DNA from: Spirochaetia bacterium
GTDB taxonomy: Bacteria; Spirochaetota; Spirochaetia; Treponematales; Breznakiellaceae
Direction of reading: 5' to 3'
Assembly (NCBI GenBank): GCA_026002265.1
Contig: BOBG01000005.1
Location: forward strand, 1 to 41,064
Length of the DNA stretch: 41,064 nt
Shown here: piece by piece, positions 6,608-14,020 of the stretch
How the letters are laid out: every line of letters starts with the position of its first letter
How positions within the stretch are numbered: position 1 is the stretch's first letter
Made by a program: the position numbers and the translations under genes
Notes under the pieces: model-generated
What the model saw: the letters and a program-made list of their open reading frames with translations, nothing else
What the model was told of the DNA's origin: nothing
Databases searched by the model: none

Positions 6608-9484
6608 ATGAAACTCTCGCTGCGAATCATGTCGGTCCTGACGGGAATCGGGGCTGCGCTTGTTTTTTCCCTGCTCTATGCAACTGATTTTTTCCAAGGT
6701 CTTGAGAATCAAATATATGATATATTTCTTGGATTCCGGAATAACCATGGAAATATTGACAATATTGTTTTTGTTGATGTTGATGATCCAGCAATCGCTC
6801 ATATTGGTGTGTTTCCGTGGCCCCGGTCCGTCGTTGCCGAGGGACTCATCAAACTCAAGGAATATGGTGCCCGGACTGTAATTTTTGATATTGAATATGT
6901 GGATAATAGTCCGACCGATGTCGATGAAGTGTACCTTAAACAAGGGCTTCAGACGGATTTTGAACAAAGTTTTACCGAGGTGAGTTCCAGTGTTTCGGAA
7001 TTGCTTGGTGCAATCGCCGGAGGACAGATACCTGCGAGCGATGCGAATTCGTTTTCCCGGGATCTCGCGGACCTCATCCGGGCTGAACGGGATTCCTTGT
7101 ACCAAAAAACGATGGCTATCAGCCGGGATAATGATGGATACTTGGCACAGGCTGTGGCGCTTTTTGGAAATACATGGGGAACGGTTAATTTGCAGACAGA
7201 TAAGCTCATCGGTGAGCAATCCGAGCGCCGGCCCTTTGCCGAGGAAAAATTTTCTTATCCTATTATAGTAAATGGAAATATACCGTATGGAGATGAAATT
7301 GATGTGTTGGCGCCGCTGCCGGTTCTTGGGCGCGCCTACCGGGGTGCGGGTTATACCAACGTGAAAGTGGATACTGATGGTATCCGCCGGCGGATTTTTC
7401 TTGCTAAAAAAGTAGAAGATCACTGGTATTTACAGCTCGCCTTTGCACCGTTGATAAACCGGCTTGGACGGCCGGATATAGAGATCAGTCCCGGATACAT
7501 GACTCTTAAAAATGTCACGCTCCCCGGTTCCGGTCCAAAAGATGTTAAGATTCCTCTGGATAAAGATGGGGCAATGCTGATCAACTGGCCCGTAACTGAC
7601 TATTTTGATAGTTTTACGCATCTGTCTTTTTCCCAACTTTCTTACCACGCCCAGTATGAATCTGAACTGAGAAAATACATGAGCGCACTGCATACAGTCG
7701 ATCCGAATATTTTTCCGGATTTTATAGTATTATCGACACAAGCCATGGAGTTTTTTGAACAATCGGATCTGGCCAAAGAGCAGGCGATGGCTGAAAATTC
7801 TGATGAAGCCTTTGCACACTATCTCGCTCTCCGGCGGCAGGCTTTTGATCTTATCGCACTGGTGTTGGATTCGAGTACAGAGGCGCTTGCAGAAACCCGG
7901 AATCTCGCGACAGAGTATACGGAAGAAGCTGCATGGATTCGCGAAAGTGTGGCCGGCGTTGATCCGGAGGATCCGGATCGTGCGGATGCCTTGAATCAAG
8001 CGGAGCAATATGCGAACACAGCCACCTGGATTCTTGACGAGTCCGGTTATTTTGAAACAGTAGCCGGCTATTTAAAAGAAGTACATACACTTTTTGAAGA
8101 TACGGACCGGACATTGAGGGAAACCTTACCGGATAAAATATGCATCATCGGCCGCGTTGACACCGGCACCACGGACCTCGGCTCCAACCCATTTTTTGGA
8201 ACCTACATAAATGTTGGTACTCACGGCGCACTCCTTGACACAATTCTTTCAGAATCCTTCATTACCCCGCTTTCCCCTCTGTGGAGCGCGCTCGTGGCTT
8301 TCCTTTTTACACCGCTCATCATCTTAGCGATCAGCCGTTTCAAACCCGGAATCCGGGTTCTCATGGGATTTACCGGGGTGCTTGTACTGCTTGTACTCTC
8401 GCTCGGACTCTTTTTGACCAAAGGAATTTTTTTGGGACCCTTGGGACCAGTCCTAGCCATTCTCGCCACACTCATTATCCGGGAATCAATTGCATTCGCC
8501 GGCACAGAACAAGAAAAACAATTCATCCGTACTGCATTTTCCCGGTATCTATCCCCGCAAGTCATCGAAGAGATCATTAAAGATCCGACAAAACTCAACC
8601 TCGGCGGCGAAACCCGGGAATTAACCGCGGTTTTTACTGATGTCCGGTCATTTTCAACCATTTCTCAAGCGTTGAAGGATCCGGAAACGAATCAACCGGA
8701 TCCCCGGAAGTTGGTCAATTTACTCAACCATTACCTCACGAGGATGAGTGATATTGTTATGGTAAATGGCGGTACCATAGATAAATACGAGGGCGATGCG
8801 ATCATTGCATTTTTTGGTGCGCCGTTGGAAATGGAAAACAATGCAGTCGCTGCCTGCAAATCCGTTATCGAAATGAAAAAAGCTGAAATTGAATTGAATA
8901 AAGAAGTTATCGCGAATGGGTTGGTTAATCAAGATGTGATCGATGCGCTGCTCTTCAAAAAGATCATCAAAAGTCCGGATGAACCCCCGATTTTTACACG
9001 GCTCGGCGTCAACACCGGAAACATGACGGTCGGCAACATGGGCACACCGCAAAAAATGGACTACACGATCATGGGAAATGCGGTCAACCTCGCGGCGCGG
9101 CTGGAAGGTGTCAACAAACAATATGATACAGCCGGAATCCTGATCAGCGGAGAGACTAGATCAAAAATTGGTGAGAGCTTCATTACGAGAATGCTCGATC
9201 AAGTACGGGTTGTCGGATTTATCGAGCCGGTTCGTTTGTACGAATTAATGGATACGGTTGAAAATGTTAGTCCGGAAATCGCGAGAAAAGTGGAATTGTT
9301 TCACCACGCTTTGAATCTTTTTGAAAACCGGAAATGGCTCGAAGCTCAAAATGCCTTTGAAGCCGTGCTCCAGCATGATCCGGATGATGGACCCACAAAG
9401 ATTTACCTCAAACGCTGCAAAGATTATCAGGAAAATCCGCCTGCTGAAGAGTGGGACGGTGTGTACAATCTGGATCAAAAATAA
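6608..9484 (+). CDS. CHASE2-domain adenylate cyclase, class III (IIIb-like)
   Basis: A 958-residue membrane signalling enzyme that would make cAMP from ATP in response to an extracytoplasmic signal. After an N-terminal membrane anchor (about 5-27), a long CHASE2 sensor follows (IVFVDVDDPAIAHIGVFPWPR onward) with an inserted helical, Glu/Ala-rich part around 370-480. Three hydrophobic segments lie near 557-627. The cyclase domain (about 665-850) has metal ligands Asp678 (FTDVRSF) and Asp730 (KYEGDAI), Lys726, and Asn827/Arg831 in NAVNLAARLE. The adenine-specifying Asp is Thr820, as in class IIIb enzymes. The last 70 residues look TPR-like. It stands alone with no effector nearby. RBS support is weak at ATG 6608. 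The upstream gap 6373-6607 shows no ORF or clear promoter. Confidence 0.92.
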   Translation: MKLSLRIMSVLTGIGAALVFSLLYATDFFQGLENQIYDIFLGFRNNHGNIDNIVFVDVDDPAIAHIGVFPWPRSVVAEGLIKLKEYGARTVIFDIEYVDNSPTDVDEVYLKQGLQTDFEQSFTEVSSSVSELLGAIAGGQIPASDANSFSRDLADLIRAERDSLYQKTMAISRDNDGYLAQAVALFGNTWGTVNLQTDKLIGEQSERRPFAEEKFSYPIIVNGNIPYGDEIDVLAPLPVLGRAYRGAGYTNVKVDTDGIRRRIFLAKKVEDHWYLQLAFAPLINRLGRPDIEISPGYMTLKNVTLPGSGPKDVKIPLDKDGAMLINWPVTDYFDSFTHLSFSQLSYHAQYESELRKYMSALHTVDPNIFPDFIVLSTQAMEFFEQSDLAKEQAMAENSDEAFAHYLALRRQAFDLIALVLDSSTEALAETRNLATEYTEEAAWIRESVAGVDPEDPDRADALNQAEQYANTATWILDESGYFETVAGYLKEVHTLFEDTDRTLRETLPDKICIIGRVDTGTTDLGSNPFFGTYINVGTHGALLDTILSESFITPLSPLWSALVAFLFTPLIILAISRFKPGIRVLMGFTGVLVLLVLSLGLFLTKGIFLGPLGPVLAILATLIIRESIAFAGTEQEKQFIRTAFSRYLSPQVIEEIIKDPTKLNLGGETRELTAVFTDVRSFSTISQALKDPETNQPDPRKLVNLLNHYLTRMSDIVMVNGGTIDKYEGDAIIAFFGAPLEMENNAVAACKSVIEMKKAEIELNKEVIANGLVNQDVIDALLFKKIIKSPDEPPIFTRLGVNTGNMTVGNMGTPQKMDYTIMGNAVNLAARLEGVNKQYDTAGILISGETRSKIGESFITRMLDQVRVVGFIEPVRLYELMDTVENVSPEIARKVELFHHALNLFENRKWLEAQNAFEAVLQHDPDDGPTKIYLKRCKDYQENPPAEEWDGVYNLDQK

Positions 9485-9539
9485 TCCCGGAATGAGAGGG
9501 TGTCCCCCAACGGAGGGTTGCTCTGGTAACAATTCTATG

Positions 9540-9557
9540 AGGGGGTGTCTTCCCCCT
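9540..9557. repeat. GC-rich hairpin AGGGGG/CCCCCT
   Basis: AGGGGG (9540-9545), a 6-nt loop, then CCCCCT (9552-9557) form a perfect 6-bp stem about 55 bp after the cyclase stop. No T-run follows, so it is not a classical terminator. Just before it, 9508-9520 reads like the palindrome near 22060 (CCCCCAACGG type). Confidence 0.6.
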
Positions 9558-9567
9558 GCCTCTATCT

Positions 9568-9601
9568 CGACAGTCTCGATACCCGGGCATCGAGCCTGTC
9601 G
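9568..9601. repeat. Long hairpin, 12-bp stem with one mismatch
   Basis: CGACAG-t-CTCGAT (9568-9580), an 8-nt loop ACCCGGGC, then ATCGAG-c-CTGTCG (9589-9601) form a 12-bp stem with a single mismatch. The right arm includes GAGCCTGTCG, which recurs at 12456-12465, and a relative (TGAGCCTGCCG) lies near 9640. From memory, variants of this GAGCCTGTCGA sequence are a common dispersed repeat in environmental bacteria. Confidence 0.65.
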
Positions 9602-9662
9602 TGATGCCGGCACCCCCCTCGTGGTCGAAAGCGTTCCCTGAGCCTGCCGCACCGGAAGAGGT

Positions 9663-9744
9663 CCACGAATACACACTAATATTCACGAATGAATACTTCT
9701 TACTAATTATTTCTCTTATTCGTGTACATTTGTGCCATTCGTGG
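9663..9744. repeat. Long inverted repeat (MITE/BIME-like)
   Basis: The left arm 9663-9690 starts CCACGAAT and ends CACGAAT. The right arm 9718-9744 is its approximate reverse complement, starting ATTCGTG and ending ATTCGTGG. The outer 8 and inner 7 bases match exactly and the middle is diverged, around a 27-bp centre. It encodes no protein and has the size of a small non-autonomous palindromic element. Confidence 0.65.
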
Positions 9745-9766
9745 ATCCTATTCACAAATTCAGATC

Positions 9767-9823
9767 GAGGTCTGACCCCGTGTAAATATATATACTGTAA
9801 AAAAATACAAGAGGTCTGTCCCC
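9767..9823 (+). repeat. Paired REP element 4, just downstream of lemA
   Basis: Cores GAGGTCTGACCCC (9767-9779) and GAGGTCTGTCCCC (9811-9823) start 44 bp apart with an AT-rich spacer. The element ends 9 nt from the lemA stop codon and would form a hairpin in the 3' region of that operon's mRNA, in the same position that REP pair 2 holds relative to uxuA. Confidence 0.86.
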
Positions 9824-9832
9824 AAAATAAAA

Positions 9833-10402
9833 TTAAAAATTGACCTGCGGCACCTGCCGGGCGCTTTCATTTATTTCAAAGTAGGGCCGGGTACGCAACC
9901 CCATGCTTGATGCAAAAAGAGAACCGGGAAAAACCCGGATCCGGGAATTAAAATCAGTAACCGTCGTATTATAACGCTGCCGGGCAACCGCGATTCGGTT
10001 TTCCGTTCCGGCCAATTCGTCCTGTAATGCAATAAAATTCTGGTTAGCTTTAAGTTCCGGATATTGTTCTGTTATCACCAAAAGCCGGGAAAGAGCGCTT
10101 TCCATTTCATTATAGGAAGAAGCTTTATCTTCAACAGTAGTCGCGCCGGCCATTTTCGAGCGTGCGTTTGCGATTCCGGCAAAAATTGCTTCTTCGTGAG
10201 ATGCATAGCCGCGGACTGTATTTACAAAATTGGGAATCAGATCCGACCGGCGCTGCAGTTGATTATCAATTTCTGCCCATGCATTGTTCACCTGTTCGTC
10301 AACCACAACGAGTGCATTTCTGGTATTTATGTACCAAAAAAGAAACGCAATAACGAGTACGCCGAGACAGACAAAAATGCCGCTGTTATTTTTTTCTGCC
10401 AT
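9833..10402 (-). CDS. LemA family protein
   Basis: A 189-residue LemA-family protein: an N-terminal membrane helix (residues about 8-25) followed by a helical domain outside the membrane, with the family blocks VNNAWAEIDNQLQRRSDLIPNFVNTVRGYASHE and YNTTVTDFNSRIRVFPGSL. The biochemical role of LemA is not settled; in many bacteria the gene sits beside a TPM-domain protein, as here. ATG 10402 follows AAGGGA at a normal distance. It is the last gene of a compact minus-strand operon: TPM protein, small two-helix protein, 50-residue microprotein, lemA. Confidence 0.93.
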   Translation of the reverse strand: MAEKNNSGIFVCLGVLVIAFLFWYINTRNALVVVDEQVNNAWAEIDNQLQRRSDLIPNFVNTVRGYASHEEAIFAGIANARSKMAGATTVEDKASSYNEMESALSRLLVITEQYPELKANQNFIALQDELAGTENRIAVARQRYNTTVTDFNSRIRVFPGSLFASSMGLRTRPYFEINESARQVPQVNF

Positions 10403-10416
10403 AATTTTCCCTTAAA

Positions 10417-10569
10417 TTAAAATGTACGATTCGCACCGCCGCCGCCTGACCGGCCGAACACTTTTTTCCCCGGATTTTTTTCTTTTGATCCGGATTTTTC
10501 TTTTTTTCCGTCAGAATCCGGCAGCACAACACCCGATTTCCGGTTGATAACTCTAAAATAATTCTTCAT
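10417..10569 (-). CDS. 50-residue microprotein with Gly-rich tail shared with the neighbouring TPM protein
   Basis: A small gene with a strong Shine-Dalgarno sequence (AAGGAG, 5 nt before ATG 10569), 9 nt after the previous stop and 14 nt before the lemA start. The product begins MKNYFRVINRKSGVVLP, has a Lys-rich middle (KKEKSGSKEKNPGKK) and ends SGGGGANRTF. That ending nearly repeats the C-terminus of the TPM protein two genes upstream (SGGGGASRHF). It has no signal peptide or membrane helix. I recognise no family. The RBS, tight operon spacing and shared tail argue that it is translated and works with the same partner as the TPM tail; that role is inference. Confidence 0.7.
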   Translation of the reverse strand: MKNYFRVINRKSGVVLPDSDGKKEKSGSKEKNPGKKVFGRSGGGGANRTF

Positions 10570-10578
10570 AATGACTCC

Positions 10579-10764
10579 TTATTTATGTTTGTTCCGGCGA
10601 ATATGAAACACAACAATGCCCGCCAGCATAAGCACGGTTAATAACAGCTTTAGACTACTTGGGACTGCATGCGAAAATGCAATAGAAAAAATAACCACGA
10701 TAAATATGAGACAAATACATCCTTTAATAATTTCTTTTTTATTAATTAGCACTCTTACCTCCAT
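10579..10764 (-). CDS. Small two-helix membrane protein of the TPM-LemA operon
   Basis: A 61-residue protein with two hydrophobic stretches (GCICLIFIVVIFSIAFSHAV and LKLLLTVLMLAGIVVFHI) and a basic C-terminus (RRNKHK), so probably an inner-membrane hairpin. Two starts are possible: ATG 10764 with AAAGGTG upstream, or GTG 10752 with GGAGG about 5 nt upstream (57 residues, MLINKKEIIKG). The second has the better ribosome site. It lies 23 nt after the TPM gene and 9 nt before the microprotein gene. No known family is recognised. Confidence 0.65.
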   Translation of the reverse strand: MEVRVLINKKEIIKGCICLIFIVVIFSIAFSHAVPSSLKLLLTVLMLAGIVVFHIRRNKHK

Positions 10765-10787
10765 TTATCACCTTTCATGCACAAGTT

Positions 10788-11555
10788 TTAAAAATGTCGT
10801 GAAGCACCGCCGCCGCCAGAGTGTCCGCCGGAATGACTACTGCTAGAATGGTGGCTACTAGAATGGCTGCCGCTGGAGTGACTCCCGCCACCGGAACTTC
10901 GATAAGTTCCCCCACCGCTGTGGCCTTTTTTTGCACCTTCCTTTCTGGCAGCGAATATGAACACGGTGAATACGATACCGCACCACACAACAAGTCCAAT
11001 CCATTCTGAAGATTTTGGCCGCGAAGATTCTGACACGACAGCCGGCAGTGCGAGGGAATCCCTATCTATTCCGTTTTCTGCGGCGATGATTGACGCAATC
11101 GCCTGAGCGCCTTTTAACAACCCCGCGCTGAAATTATTTTCCCGGAAATCCGGAATTACAGCATTATCAAGAATCCGCCCCGCTACAGAATCCGGAAGCA
11201 CTCCTTCCAGACCATAACCGACCTCGATCCGGACATCGCGATCCTCAACCGCAAGCACCACAAGGACTCCGTCATCTTTACCGCTACGGCCGATGCCCCA
11301 TTCATTAAATAATGCTACCGCAAATTCATCTATTGAACCATAGCCATAAAATCCAAAGCTTTTGATCGTCACAACATCAATTTCCGCACCGGTTTTTTCT
11401 TGTAGTATTCCGGTAAGTTCTTCCAATGCAAGCCGGTCATCTGCAGTCAGCACCGCAGCAAAATCATTTATAAAACCATCCGGACGCGGCAACGTTTGGG
11501 CTGACATATTCAACGCACTTATGAAAAAAAATGCACCCCACAATAAACGTTTCAT
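10788..11555 (-). CDS. TPM domain-containing protein (YgcG-like)
   Basis: A 255-residue exported, membrane-anchored protein: signal peptide (MKRLLWGAFFFISALNMSAQ), a TPM domain (TLP18.3/Psb32/MOLO-1 fold) from about residue 25 to 160 (INDFAAVLTADD, LFNEWGIGRSGKDDGVLVVLA, IEVGYGLEGVLPDS), a membrane helix (IGLVVWCGIVFTVFIFAA) and a low-complexity Gly/Ser/His tail ending SGGGGASRHF. The frame opens at 11687, but ATG 11555 gives the signal peptide and has AAGGTGG just upstream. First gene of the operon ending in lemA. TPM proteins are often paired with LemA and may act in envelope maintenance; the precise activity is unknown. Confidence 0.9.
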   Translation of the reverse strand: MKRLLWGAFFFISALNMSAQTLPRPDGFINDFAAVLTADDRLALEELTGILQEKTGAEIDVVTIKSFGFYGYGSIDEFAVALFNEWGIGRSGKDDGVLVVLAVEDRDVRIEVGYGLEGVLPDSVAGRILDNAVIPDFRENNFSAGLLKGAQAIASIIAAENGIDRDSLALPAVVSESSRPKSSEWIGLVVWCGIVFTVFIFAARKEGAKKGHSGGGTYRSSGGGSHSSGSHSSSHHSSSSHSGGHSGGGGASRHF

Positions 11556-11663
11556 GACATCCACCTTGAATACAGTATACATCGAATGAATGGATCCGGC
11601 AAGGGCAGCATACCTTGACAAAAACCGGAATATACTATAAATATAGCAATAAACAGGGGAAAA

Positions 11664-12368
11664 ATGCATAAAAGGATTCTCTTTCAAAGAGATAATGTAC
11701 TGATTCCGGAATCAGATGCCGCGGCTTTTCCATTTGACAAAGCAATTTGTACGGATATACTTGATATTCATTATGCGGAACTCCCGGCCGAGTTAGCTAT
11801 TCCGGCGCAATGGCGTGCGCTTCCGGTACGTGAGACTAATGATCCGGCGATTCTCCGTGCATTTCATCTAGTGCATTGGAGAGCTGAATCAGTGTTTTGC
11901 GGATCGTGCGGGTGCCGGAATAACGATTCTATGGAAGAAATTGCCCGGATCTGTCCGCAATGCGGCCGGATAGAATATCCGCGGATTAGTCCGGCAATTC
12001 TCGCCTGTATTATCAACGATAAAGATCAAATTTTGCTTGCCCATAATACAAAATTTCCGGCCGGCCGTTACAGTCTAGTAGCCGGATTCATCGAACCGGG
12101 TGAAACAGTGGAAGAAACAGTGAGCCGGGAGGTGCGCGAGGAAGTTGCTGTTACCATTGATACTATTCGTTATGTCGGCTCTCAGCCCTGGCCCTTTCCG
12201 TCCGGACTTATGATCGGTTTCAGGGCGCGTTATGTGTCCGGGGAGATCAAAGTCGATGGGATAGAAATCGAGGATGCACAATGGTTCAGCCGGAATTCGC
12301 TTCCGGATCTGCCGCCAAATGGTTCTCTTTCCCGGACATTGATCGATGCATGGTGTGCTGAAGTCTAA
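11664..12368 (+). CDS. nudC: NAD(+) diphosphatase / NAD-capped RNA hydrolase NudC
   Basis: A Nudix hydrolase that splits NADH to NMNH and AMP and, in studied homologues, removes NAD caps from RNA 5' ends (EC 3.6.1.22). The 234 residues have the NudC layout: a diverged N-terminal domain, a zinc ribbon with Cys79, Cys82, Cys97 and Cys100 (CGSC, then CPQCG), the Nudix box GFIEPGETVEETVSREVREE (141-160) and the diagnostic SQPWPFPS motif (173-180). The last part of the Nudix box reads EEVAV rather than EExGU, a mild change. ATG 11664 follows AGGGG at 5 nt. It is divergent from the TPM operon with 108 bp between. Confidence 0.95.
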   Translation: MHKRILFQRDNVLIPESDAAAFPFDKAICTDILDIHYAELPAELAIPAQWRALPVRETNDPAILRAFHLVHWRAESVFCGSCGCRNNDSMEEIARICPQCGRIEYPRISPAILACIINDKDQILLAHNTKFPAGRYSLVAGFIEPGETVEETVSREVREEVAVTIDTIRYVGSQPWPFPSGLMIGFRARYVSGEIKVDGIEIEDAQWFSRNSLPDLPPNGSLSRTLIDAWCAEV

Positions 12369-12386
12369 AATTTTTGTACATACAGC

Positions 12387-12416
12387 TTGACACAAATGAG
12401 TAAATAAATGGATAAT
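12387..12416 (+). promoter_or_regulatory. Sigma70-type promoter of the permuted-vWA lipoprotein gene
   Basis: A consensus -35 TTGACA (12387-12392), an 18-bp spacer and a -10 GATAAT (12411-12416). Transcription would begin near 12423, giving a leader of about 95 nt that contains GAGCCTGTCG (12456-12465) and a possible hairpin CCATAGCC/GGCTTATGG (12477-12497) before the AAGGAGG ribosome site. Confidence 0.6.
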
Positions 12417-12518
12417 GGAAAATGTAGAGAGGTTGCTTCGGCGGGACCGGGCAAGGAGCCTGTCGAGCGGACATCACCATAGCCTGTGGGCTTATGGTAT
12501 AAGTATTAAGGAGGATAT

Positions 12519-13970
12519 ATGAAACTTAAGAATTCGGCGCAGGTATTGTTTGGGTTAATCCTGCTATCCAGTTTGGCTGTAGTGGCTTGTAAGACGGTTC
12601 CAGTCGATAAAAAGGTACCGACAACAATTACAAACAATTCTACTTATGATGTTACTGTAAAAGTAAATGGAACATGGGAAGAAAAAGATGCATCCGGTGA
12701 GACTGTAAAGATCAAAAATCCGGAACAGAGATTGGCACCGGGTGAAAGTTGGATTCTATCCACACCGGTGGACCCTTATCAATTAAGATTTTATGGCCCT
12801 GACGGACTAGAATTCTCACAAATAGAATCACCGACCTCACCGGTTAAAGTTTCAGAAACGAGGACCAAGGTCGATATTCTTCTTGTTGATGATGATGGAG
12901 GATACCCCACTGATCTTTCGAGAGAGGGTGTCTATATTGGTATTATATCATTTGCAGATGAGGTTAAAGTTCTCACCCCAAGACCGATTCTTTTAAATGA
13001 TGCCGGCTACAGAGCCATTCAGGACATTCTTAGAAGAGAAAATAGATCGGAACTCAGTTATCAGTTGGCAACAAACCAGGGTACATCTCTGTACTACGCG
13101 GTTCATACTGCACTGGCAACGCTCAGTACCTATGGAGATGAATTTAAGAAACTAAAATCTGTAAATATTGTCACATTCACTGACGGTCTTGATAACACCT
13201 CGACAAGTCTGGGATTTACTCCATTGGAAGACAAAGATTTCCGTGGAGGATCTGACATAGAATATAGAGATTATGATCGTACACAGATTGCTGCACGGAA
13301 AATTGGAGGGAATGATATTCATGCATTTGTTCTCCCTGAGCTGGGTAGTGATATTGCCGATGTAAGTAAATTTAATTCCTCAGTGGAAGCCCTCGGCACA
13401 GTGGTAACTGGTCAGACTCTGAAAGACCAATTTGGTCAGGTAGTCGGTAACCTCAATTTTACACAAACTGGTACTCTTTTAACCATAAGGACACCGTCAT
13501 ATCCGAAAGAGACTCAGATCCGGATCACATTTGATGTACCTACGGAACAAAAAGATGGTGCTGCTGCTACGAATTCCCGGCGTTATGTTGAAGGTGTTAT
13601 TGGTCTTAATAATGGAGAGTACACATTTACACCGACTAGCGTTGCAGGTGTTAGCGTTGCTAGGGATTCAGTACATGGTACTATAGTTAATCAGACTGAG
13701 GTAGTATACGAGTTGAGAGAAGCTGAAGGTTTCCAAGCTACCGATACATCGAGCCAATGGACCAGAGCTAACACAAGAGATCAATGGCAGAGAAACAGTG
13801 AGGCGGATCAACAGGATGAGTCTGCGAGAAGAGTAGATAGATATTCTACTGTAATATATTTAGTGCTTGATAATAGTACTTCTTTAGGTGCTGAAGGTAT
13901 AGAAAGAGTACGTAGTGAAGTACTGCAATTCCTCTCAGATATTAAAACCACGTATGATGCTGGTAACTAA
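12519..13970 (+). CDS. Lipoprotein with von Willebrand A motifs in permuted order
   Basis: A 483-residue lipoprotein (lipobox LAVVAC, Cys24), followed by a small beta domain (residues about 35-110: PTTITNNSTYDVTVKVNGTW). The next part looks like the later strands of a vWA domain: IIGIISFADEV-like strand, Thr189 in GTSLYYAV and Asp222 in FTDGLDN. A beta-rich insert follows (about 290-390). The first vWA element, strand plus DxSxS (IYLVLDNSTS, Asp451-Ser455) and its helix, is at the extreme C-terminus. All three MIDAS motifs are thus present but rotated. Residues 118-128 (VDILLVDDDGG) could be a degenerate first strand. The ribosome site AAGGAGG is strong and a terminator follows directly. CCGG density is lower than in neighbours. 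Exact function unknown; metal-dependent adhesion is inferred. Confidence 0.8.
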   Translation: MKLKNSAQVLFGLILLSSLAVVACKTVPVDKKVPTTITNNSTYDVTVKVNGTWEEKDASGETVKIKNPEQRLAPGESWILSTPVDPYQLRFYGPDGLEFSQIESPTSPVKVSETRTKVDILLVDDDGGYPTDLSREGVYIGIISFADEVKVLTPRPILLNDAGYRAIQDILRRENRSELSYQLATNQGTSLYYAVHTALATLSTYGDEFKKLKSVNIVTFTDGLDNTSTSLGFTPLEDKDFRGGSDIEYRDYDRTQIAARKIGGNDIHAFVLPELGSDIADVSKFNSSVEALGTVVTGQTLKDQFGQVVGNLNFTQTGTLLTIRTPSYPKETQIRITFDVPTEQKDGAAATNSRRYVEGVIGLNNGEYTFTPTSVAGVSVARDSVHGTIVNQTEVVYELREAEGFQATDTSSQWTRANTRDQWQRNSEADQQDESARRVDRYSTVIYLVLDNSTSLGAEGIERVRSEVLQFLSDIKTTYDAGN

Positions 13971-13993
13971 TTGTTAGTGTGATCTTTTTAGAC

Positions 13994-14019
13994 GCCCATG
14001 CAAAAGCATGGGCTTTTTT
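13994..14019 (+). terminator. Rho-independent terminator of the lipoprotein gene
   Basis: The stem GCCCATGC (13994-14001), tetraloop AAAA, GCATGGGC (14006-14013), then TTTTTT (14014-14019) form a perfect 8-bp hairpin with a U-run. It begins 23 bp after the stop at 13970. It ends beside the stop of the convergent GH1 gene but lacks a T-run in that direction, so it serves the plus strand. Confidence 0.93.
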
Positions 14020-14020
14020 G

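Larger units (their letters stand above)
9485..9832. other. Repeat-rich intergenic mosaic between the cyclase gene and lemA
   Basis: No credible gene is seen in these 348 bp, which contain several structured repeats in a row: a 6-bp GC hairpin at 9540-9557, a 12-bp-stem hairpin at 9568-9601, a long inverted repeat at 9663-9744 and REP pair 4 at 9767-9823. The flanking genes converge here, so these structures could also end transcription. The stretch looks like a site where small palindromic elements accumulate. Confidence 0.7.

Noticed and set aside
6530..7423. Minus-strand frame of nearly 300 codons opposite the cyclase gene
   Set aside because: Low-complexity shadow translation; the plus-strand CHASE2 domain covers it fully.
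12477..12497. Hairpin in the leader of the vWA lipoprotein gene as an attenuator or riboswitch
   Set aside because: A short imperfect stem with no T-run and no recognisable aptamer; insufficient support for a regulatory call.
13994..14019. Bidirectional terminator also serving the GH1 gene
   Set aside because: In the minus direction the hairpin is followed by GTCTAAAAAG, which has no T-run.
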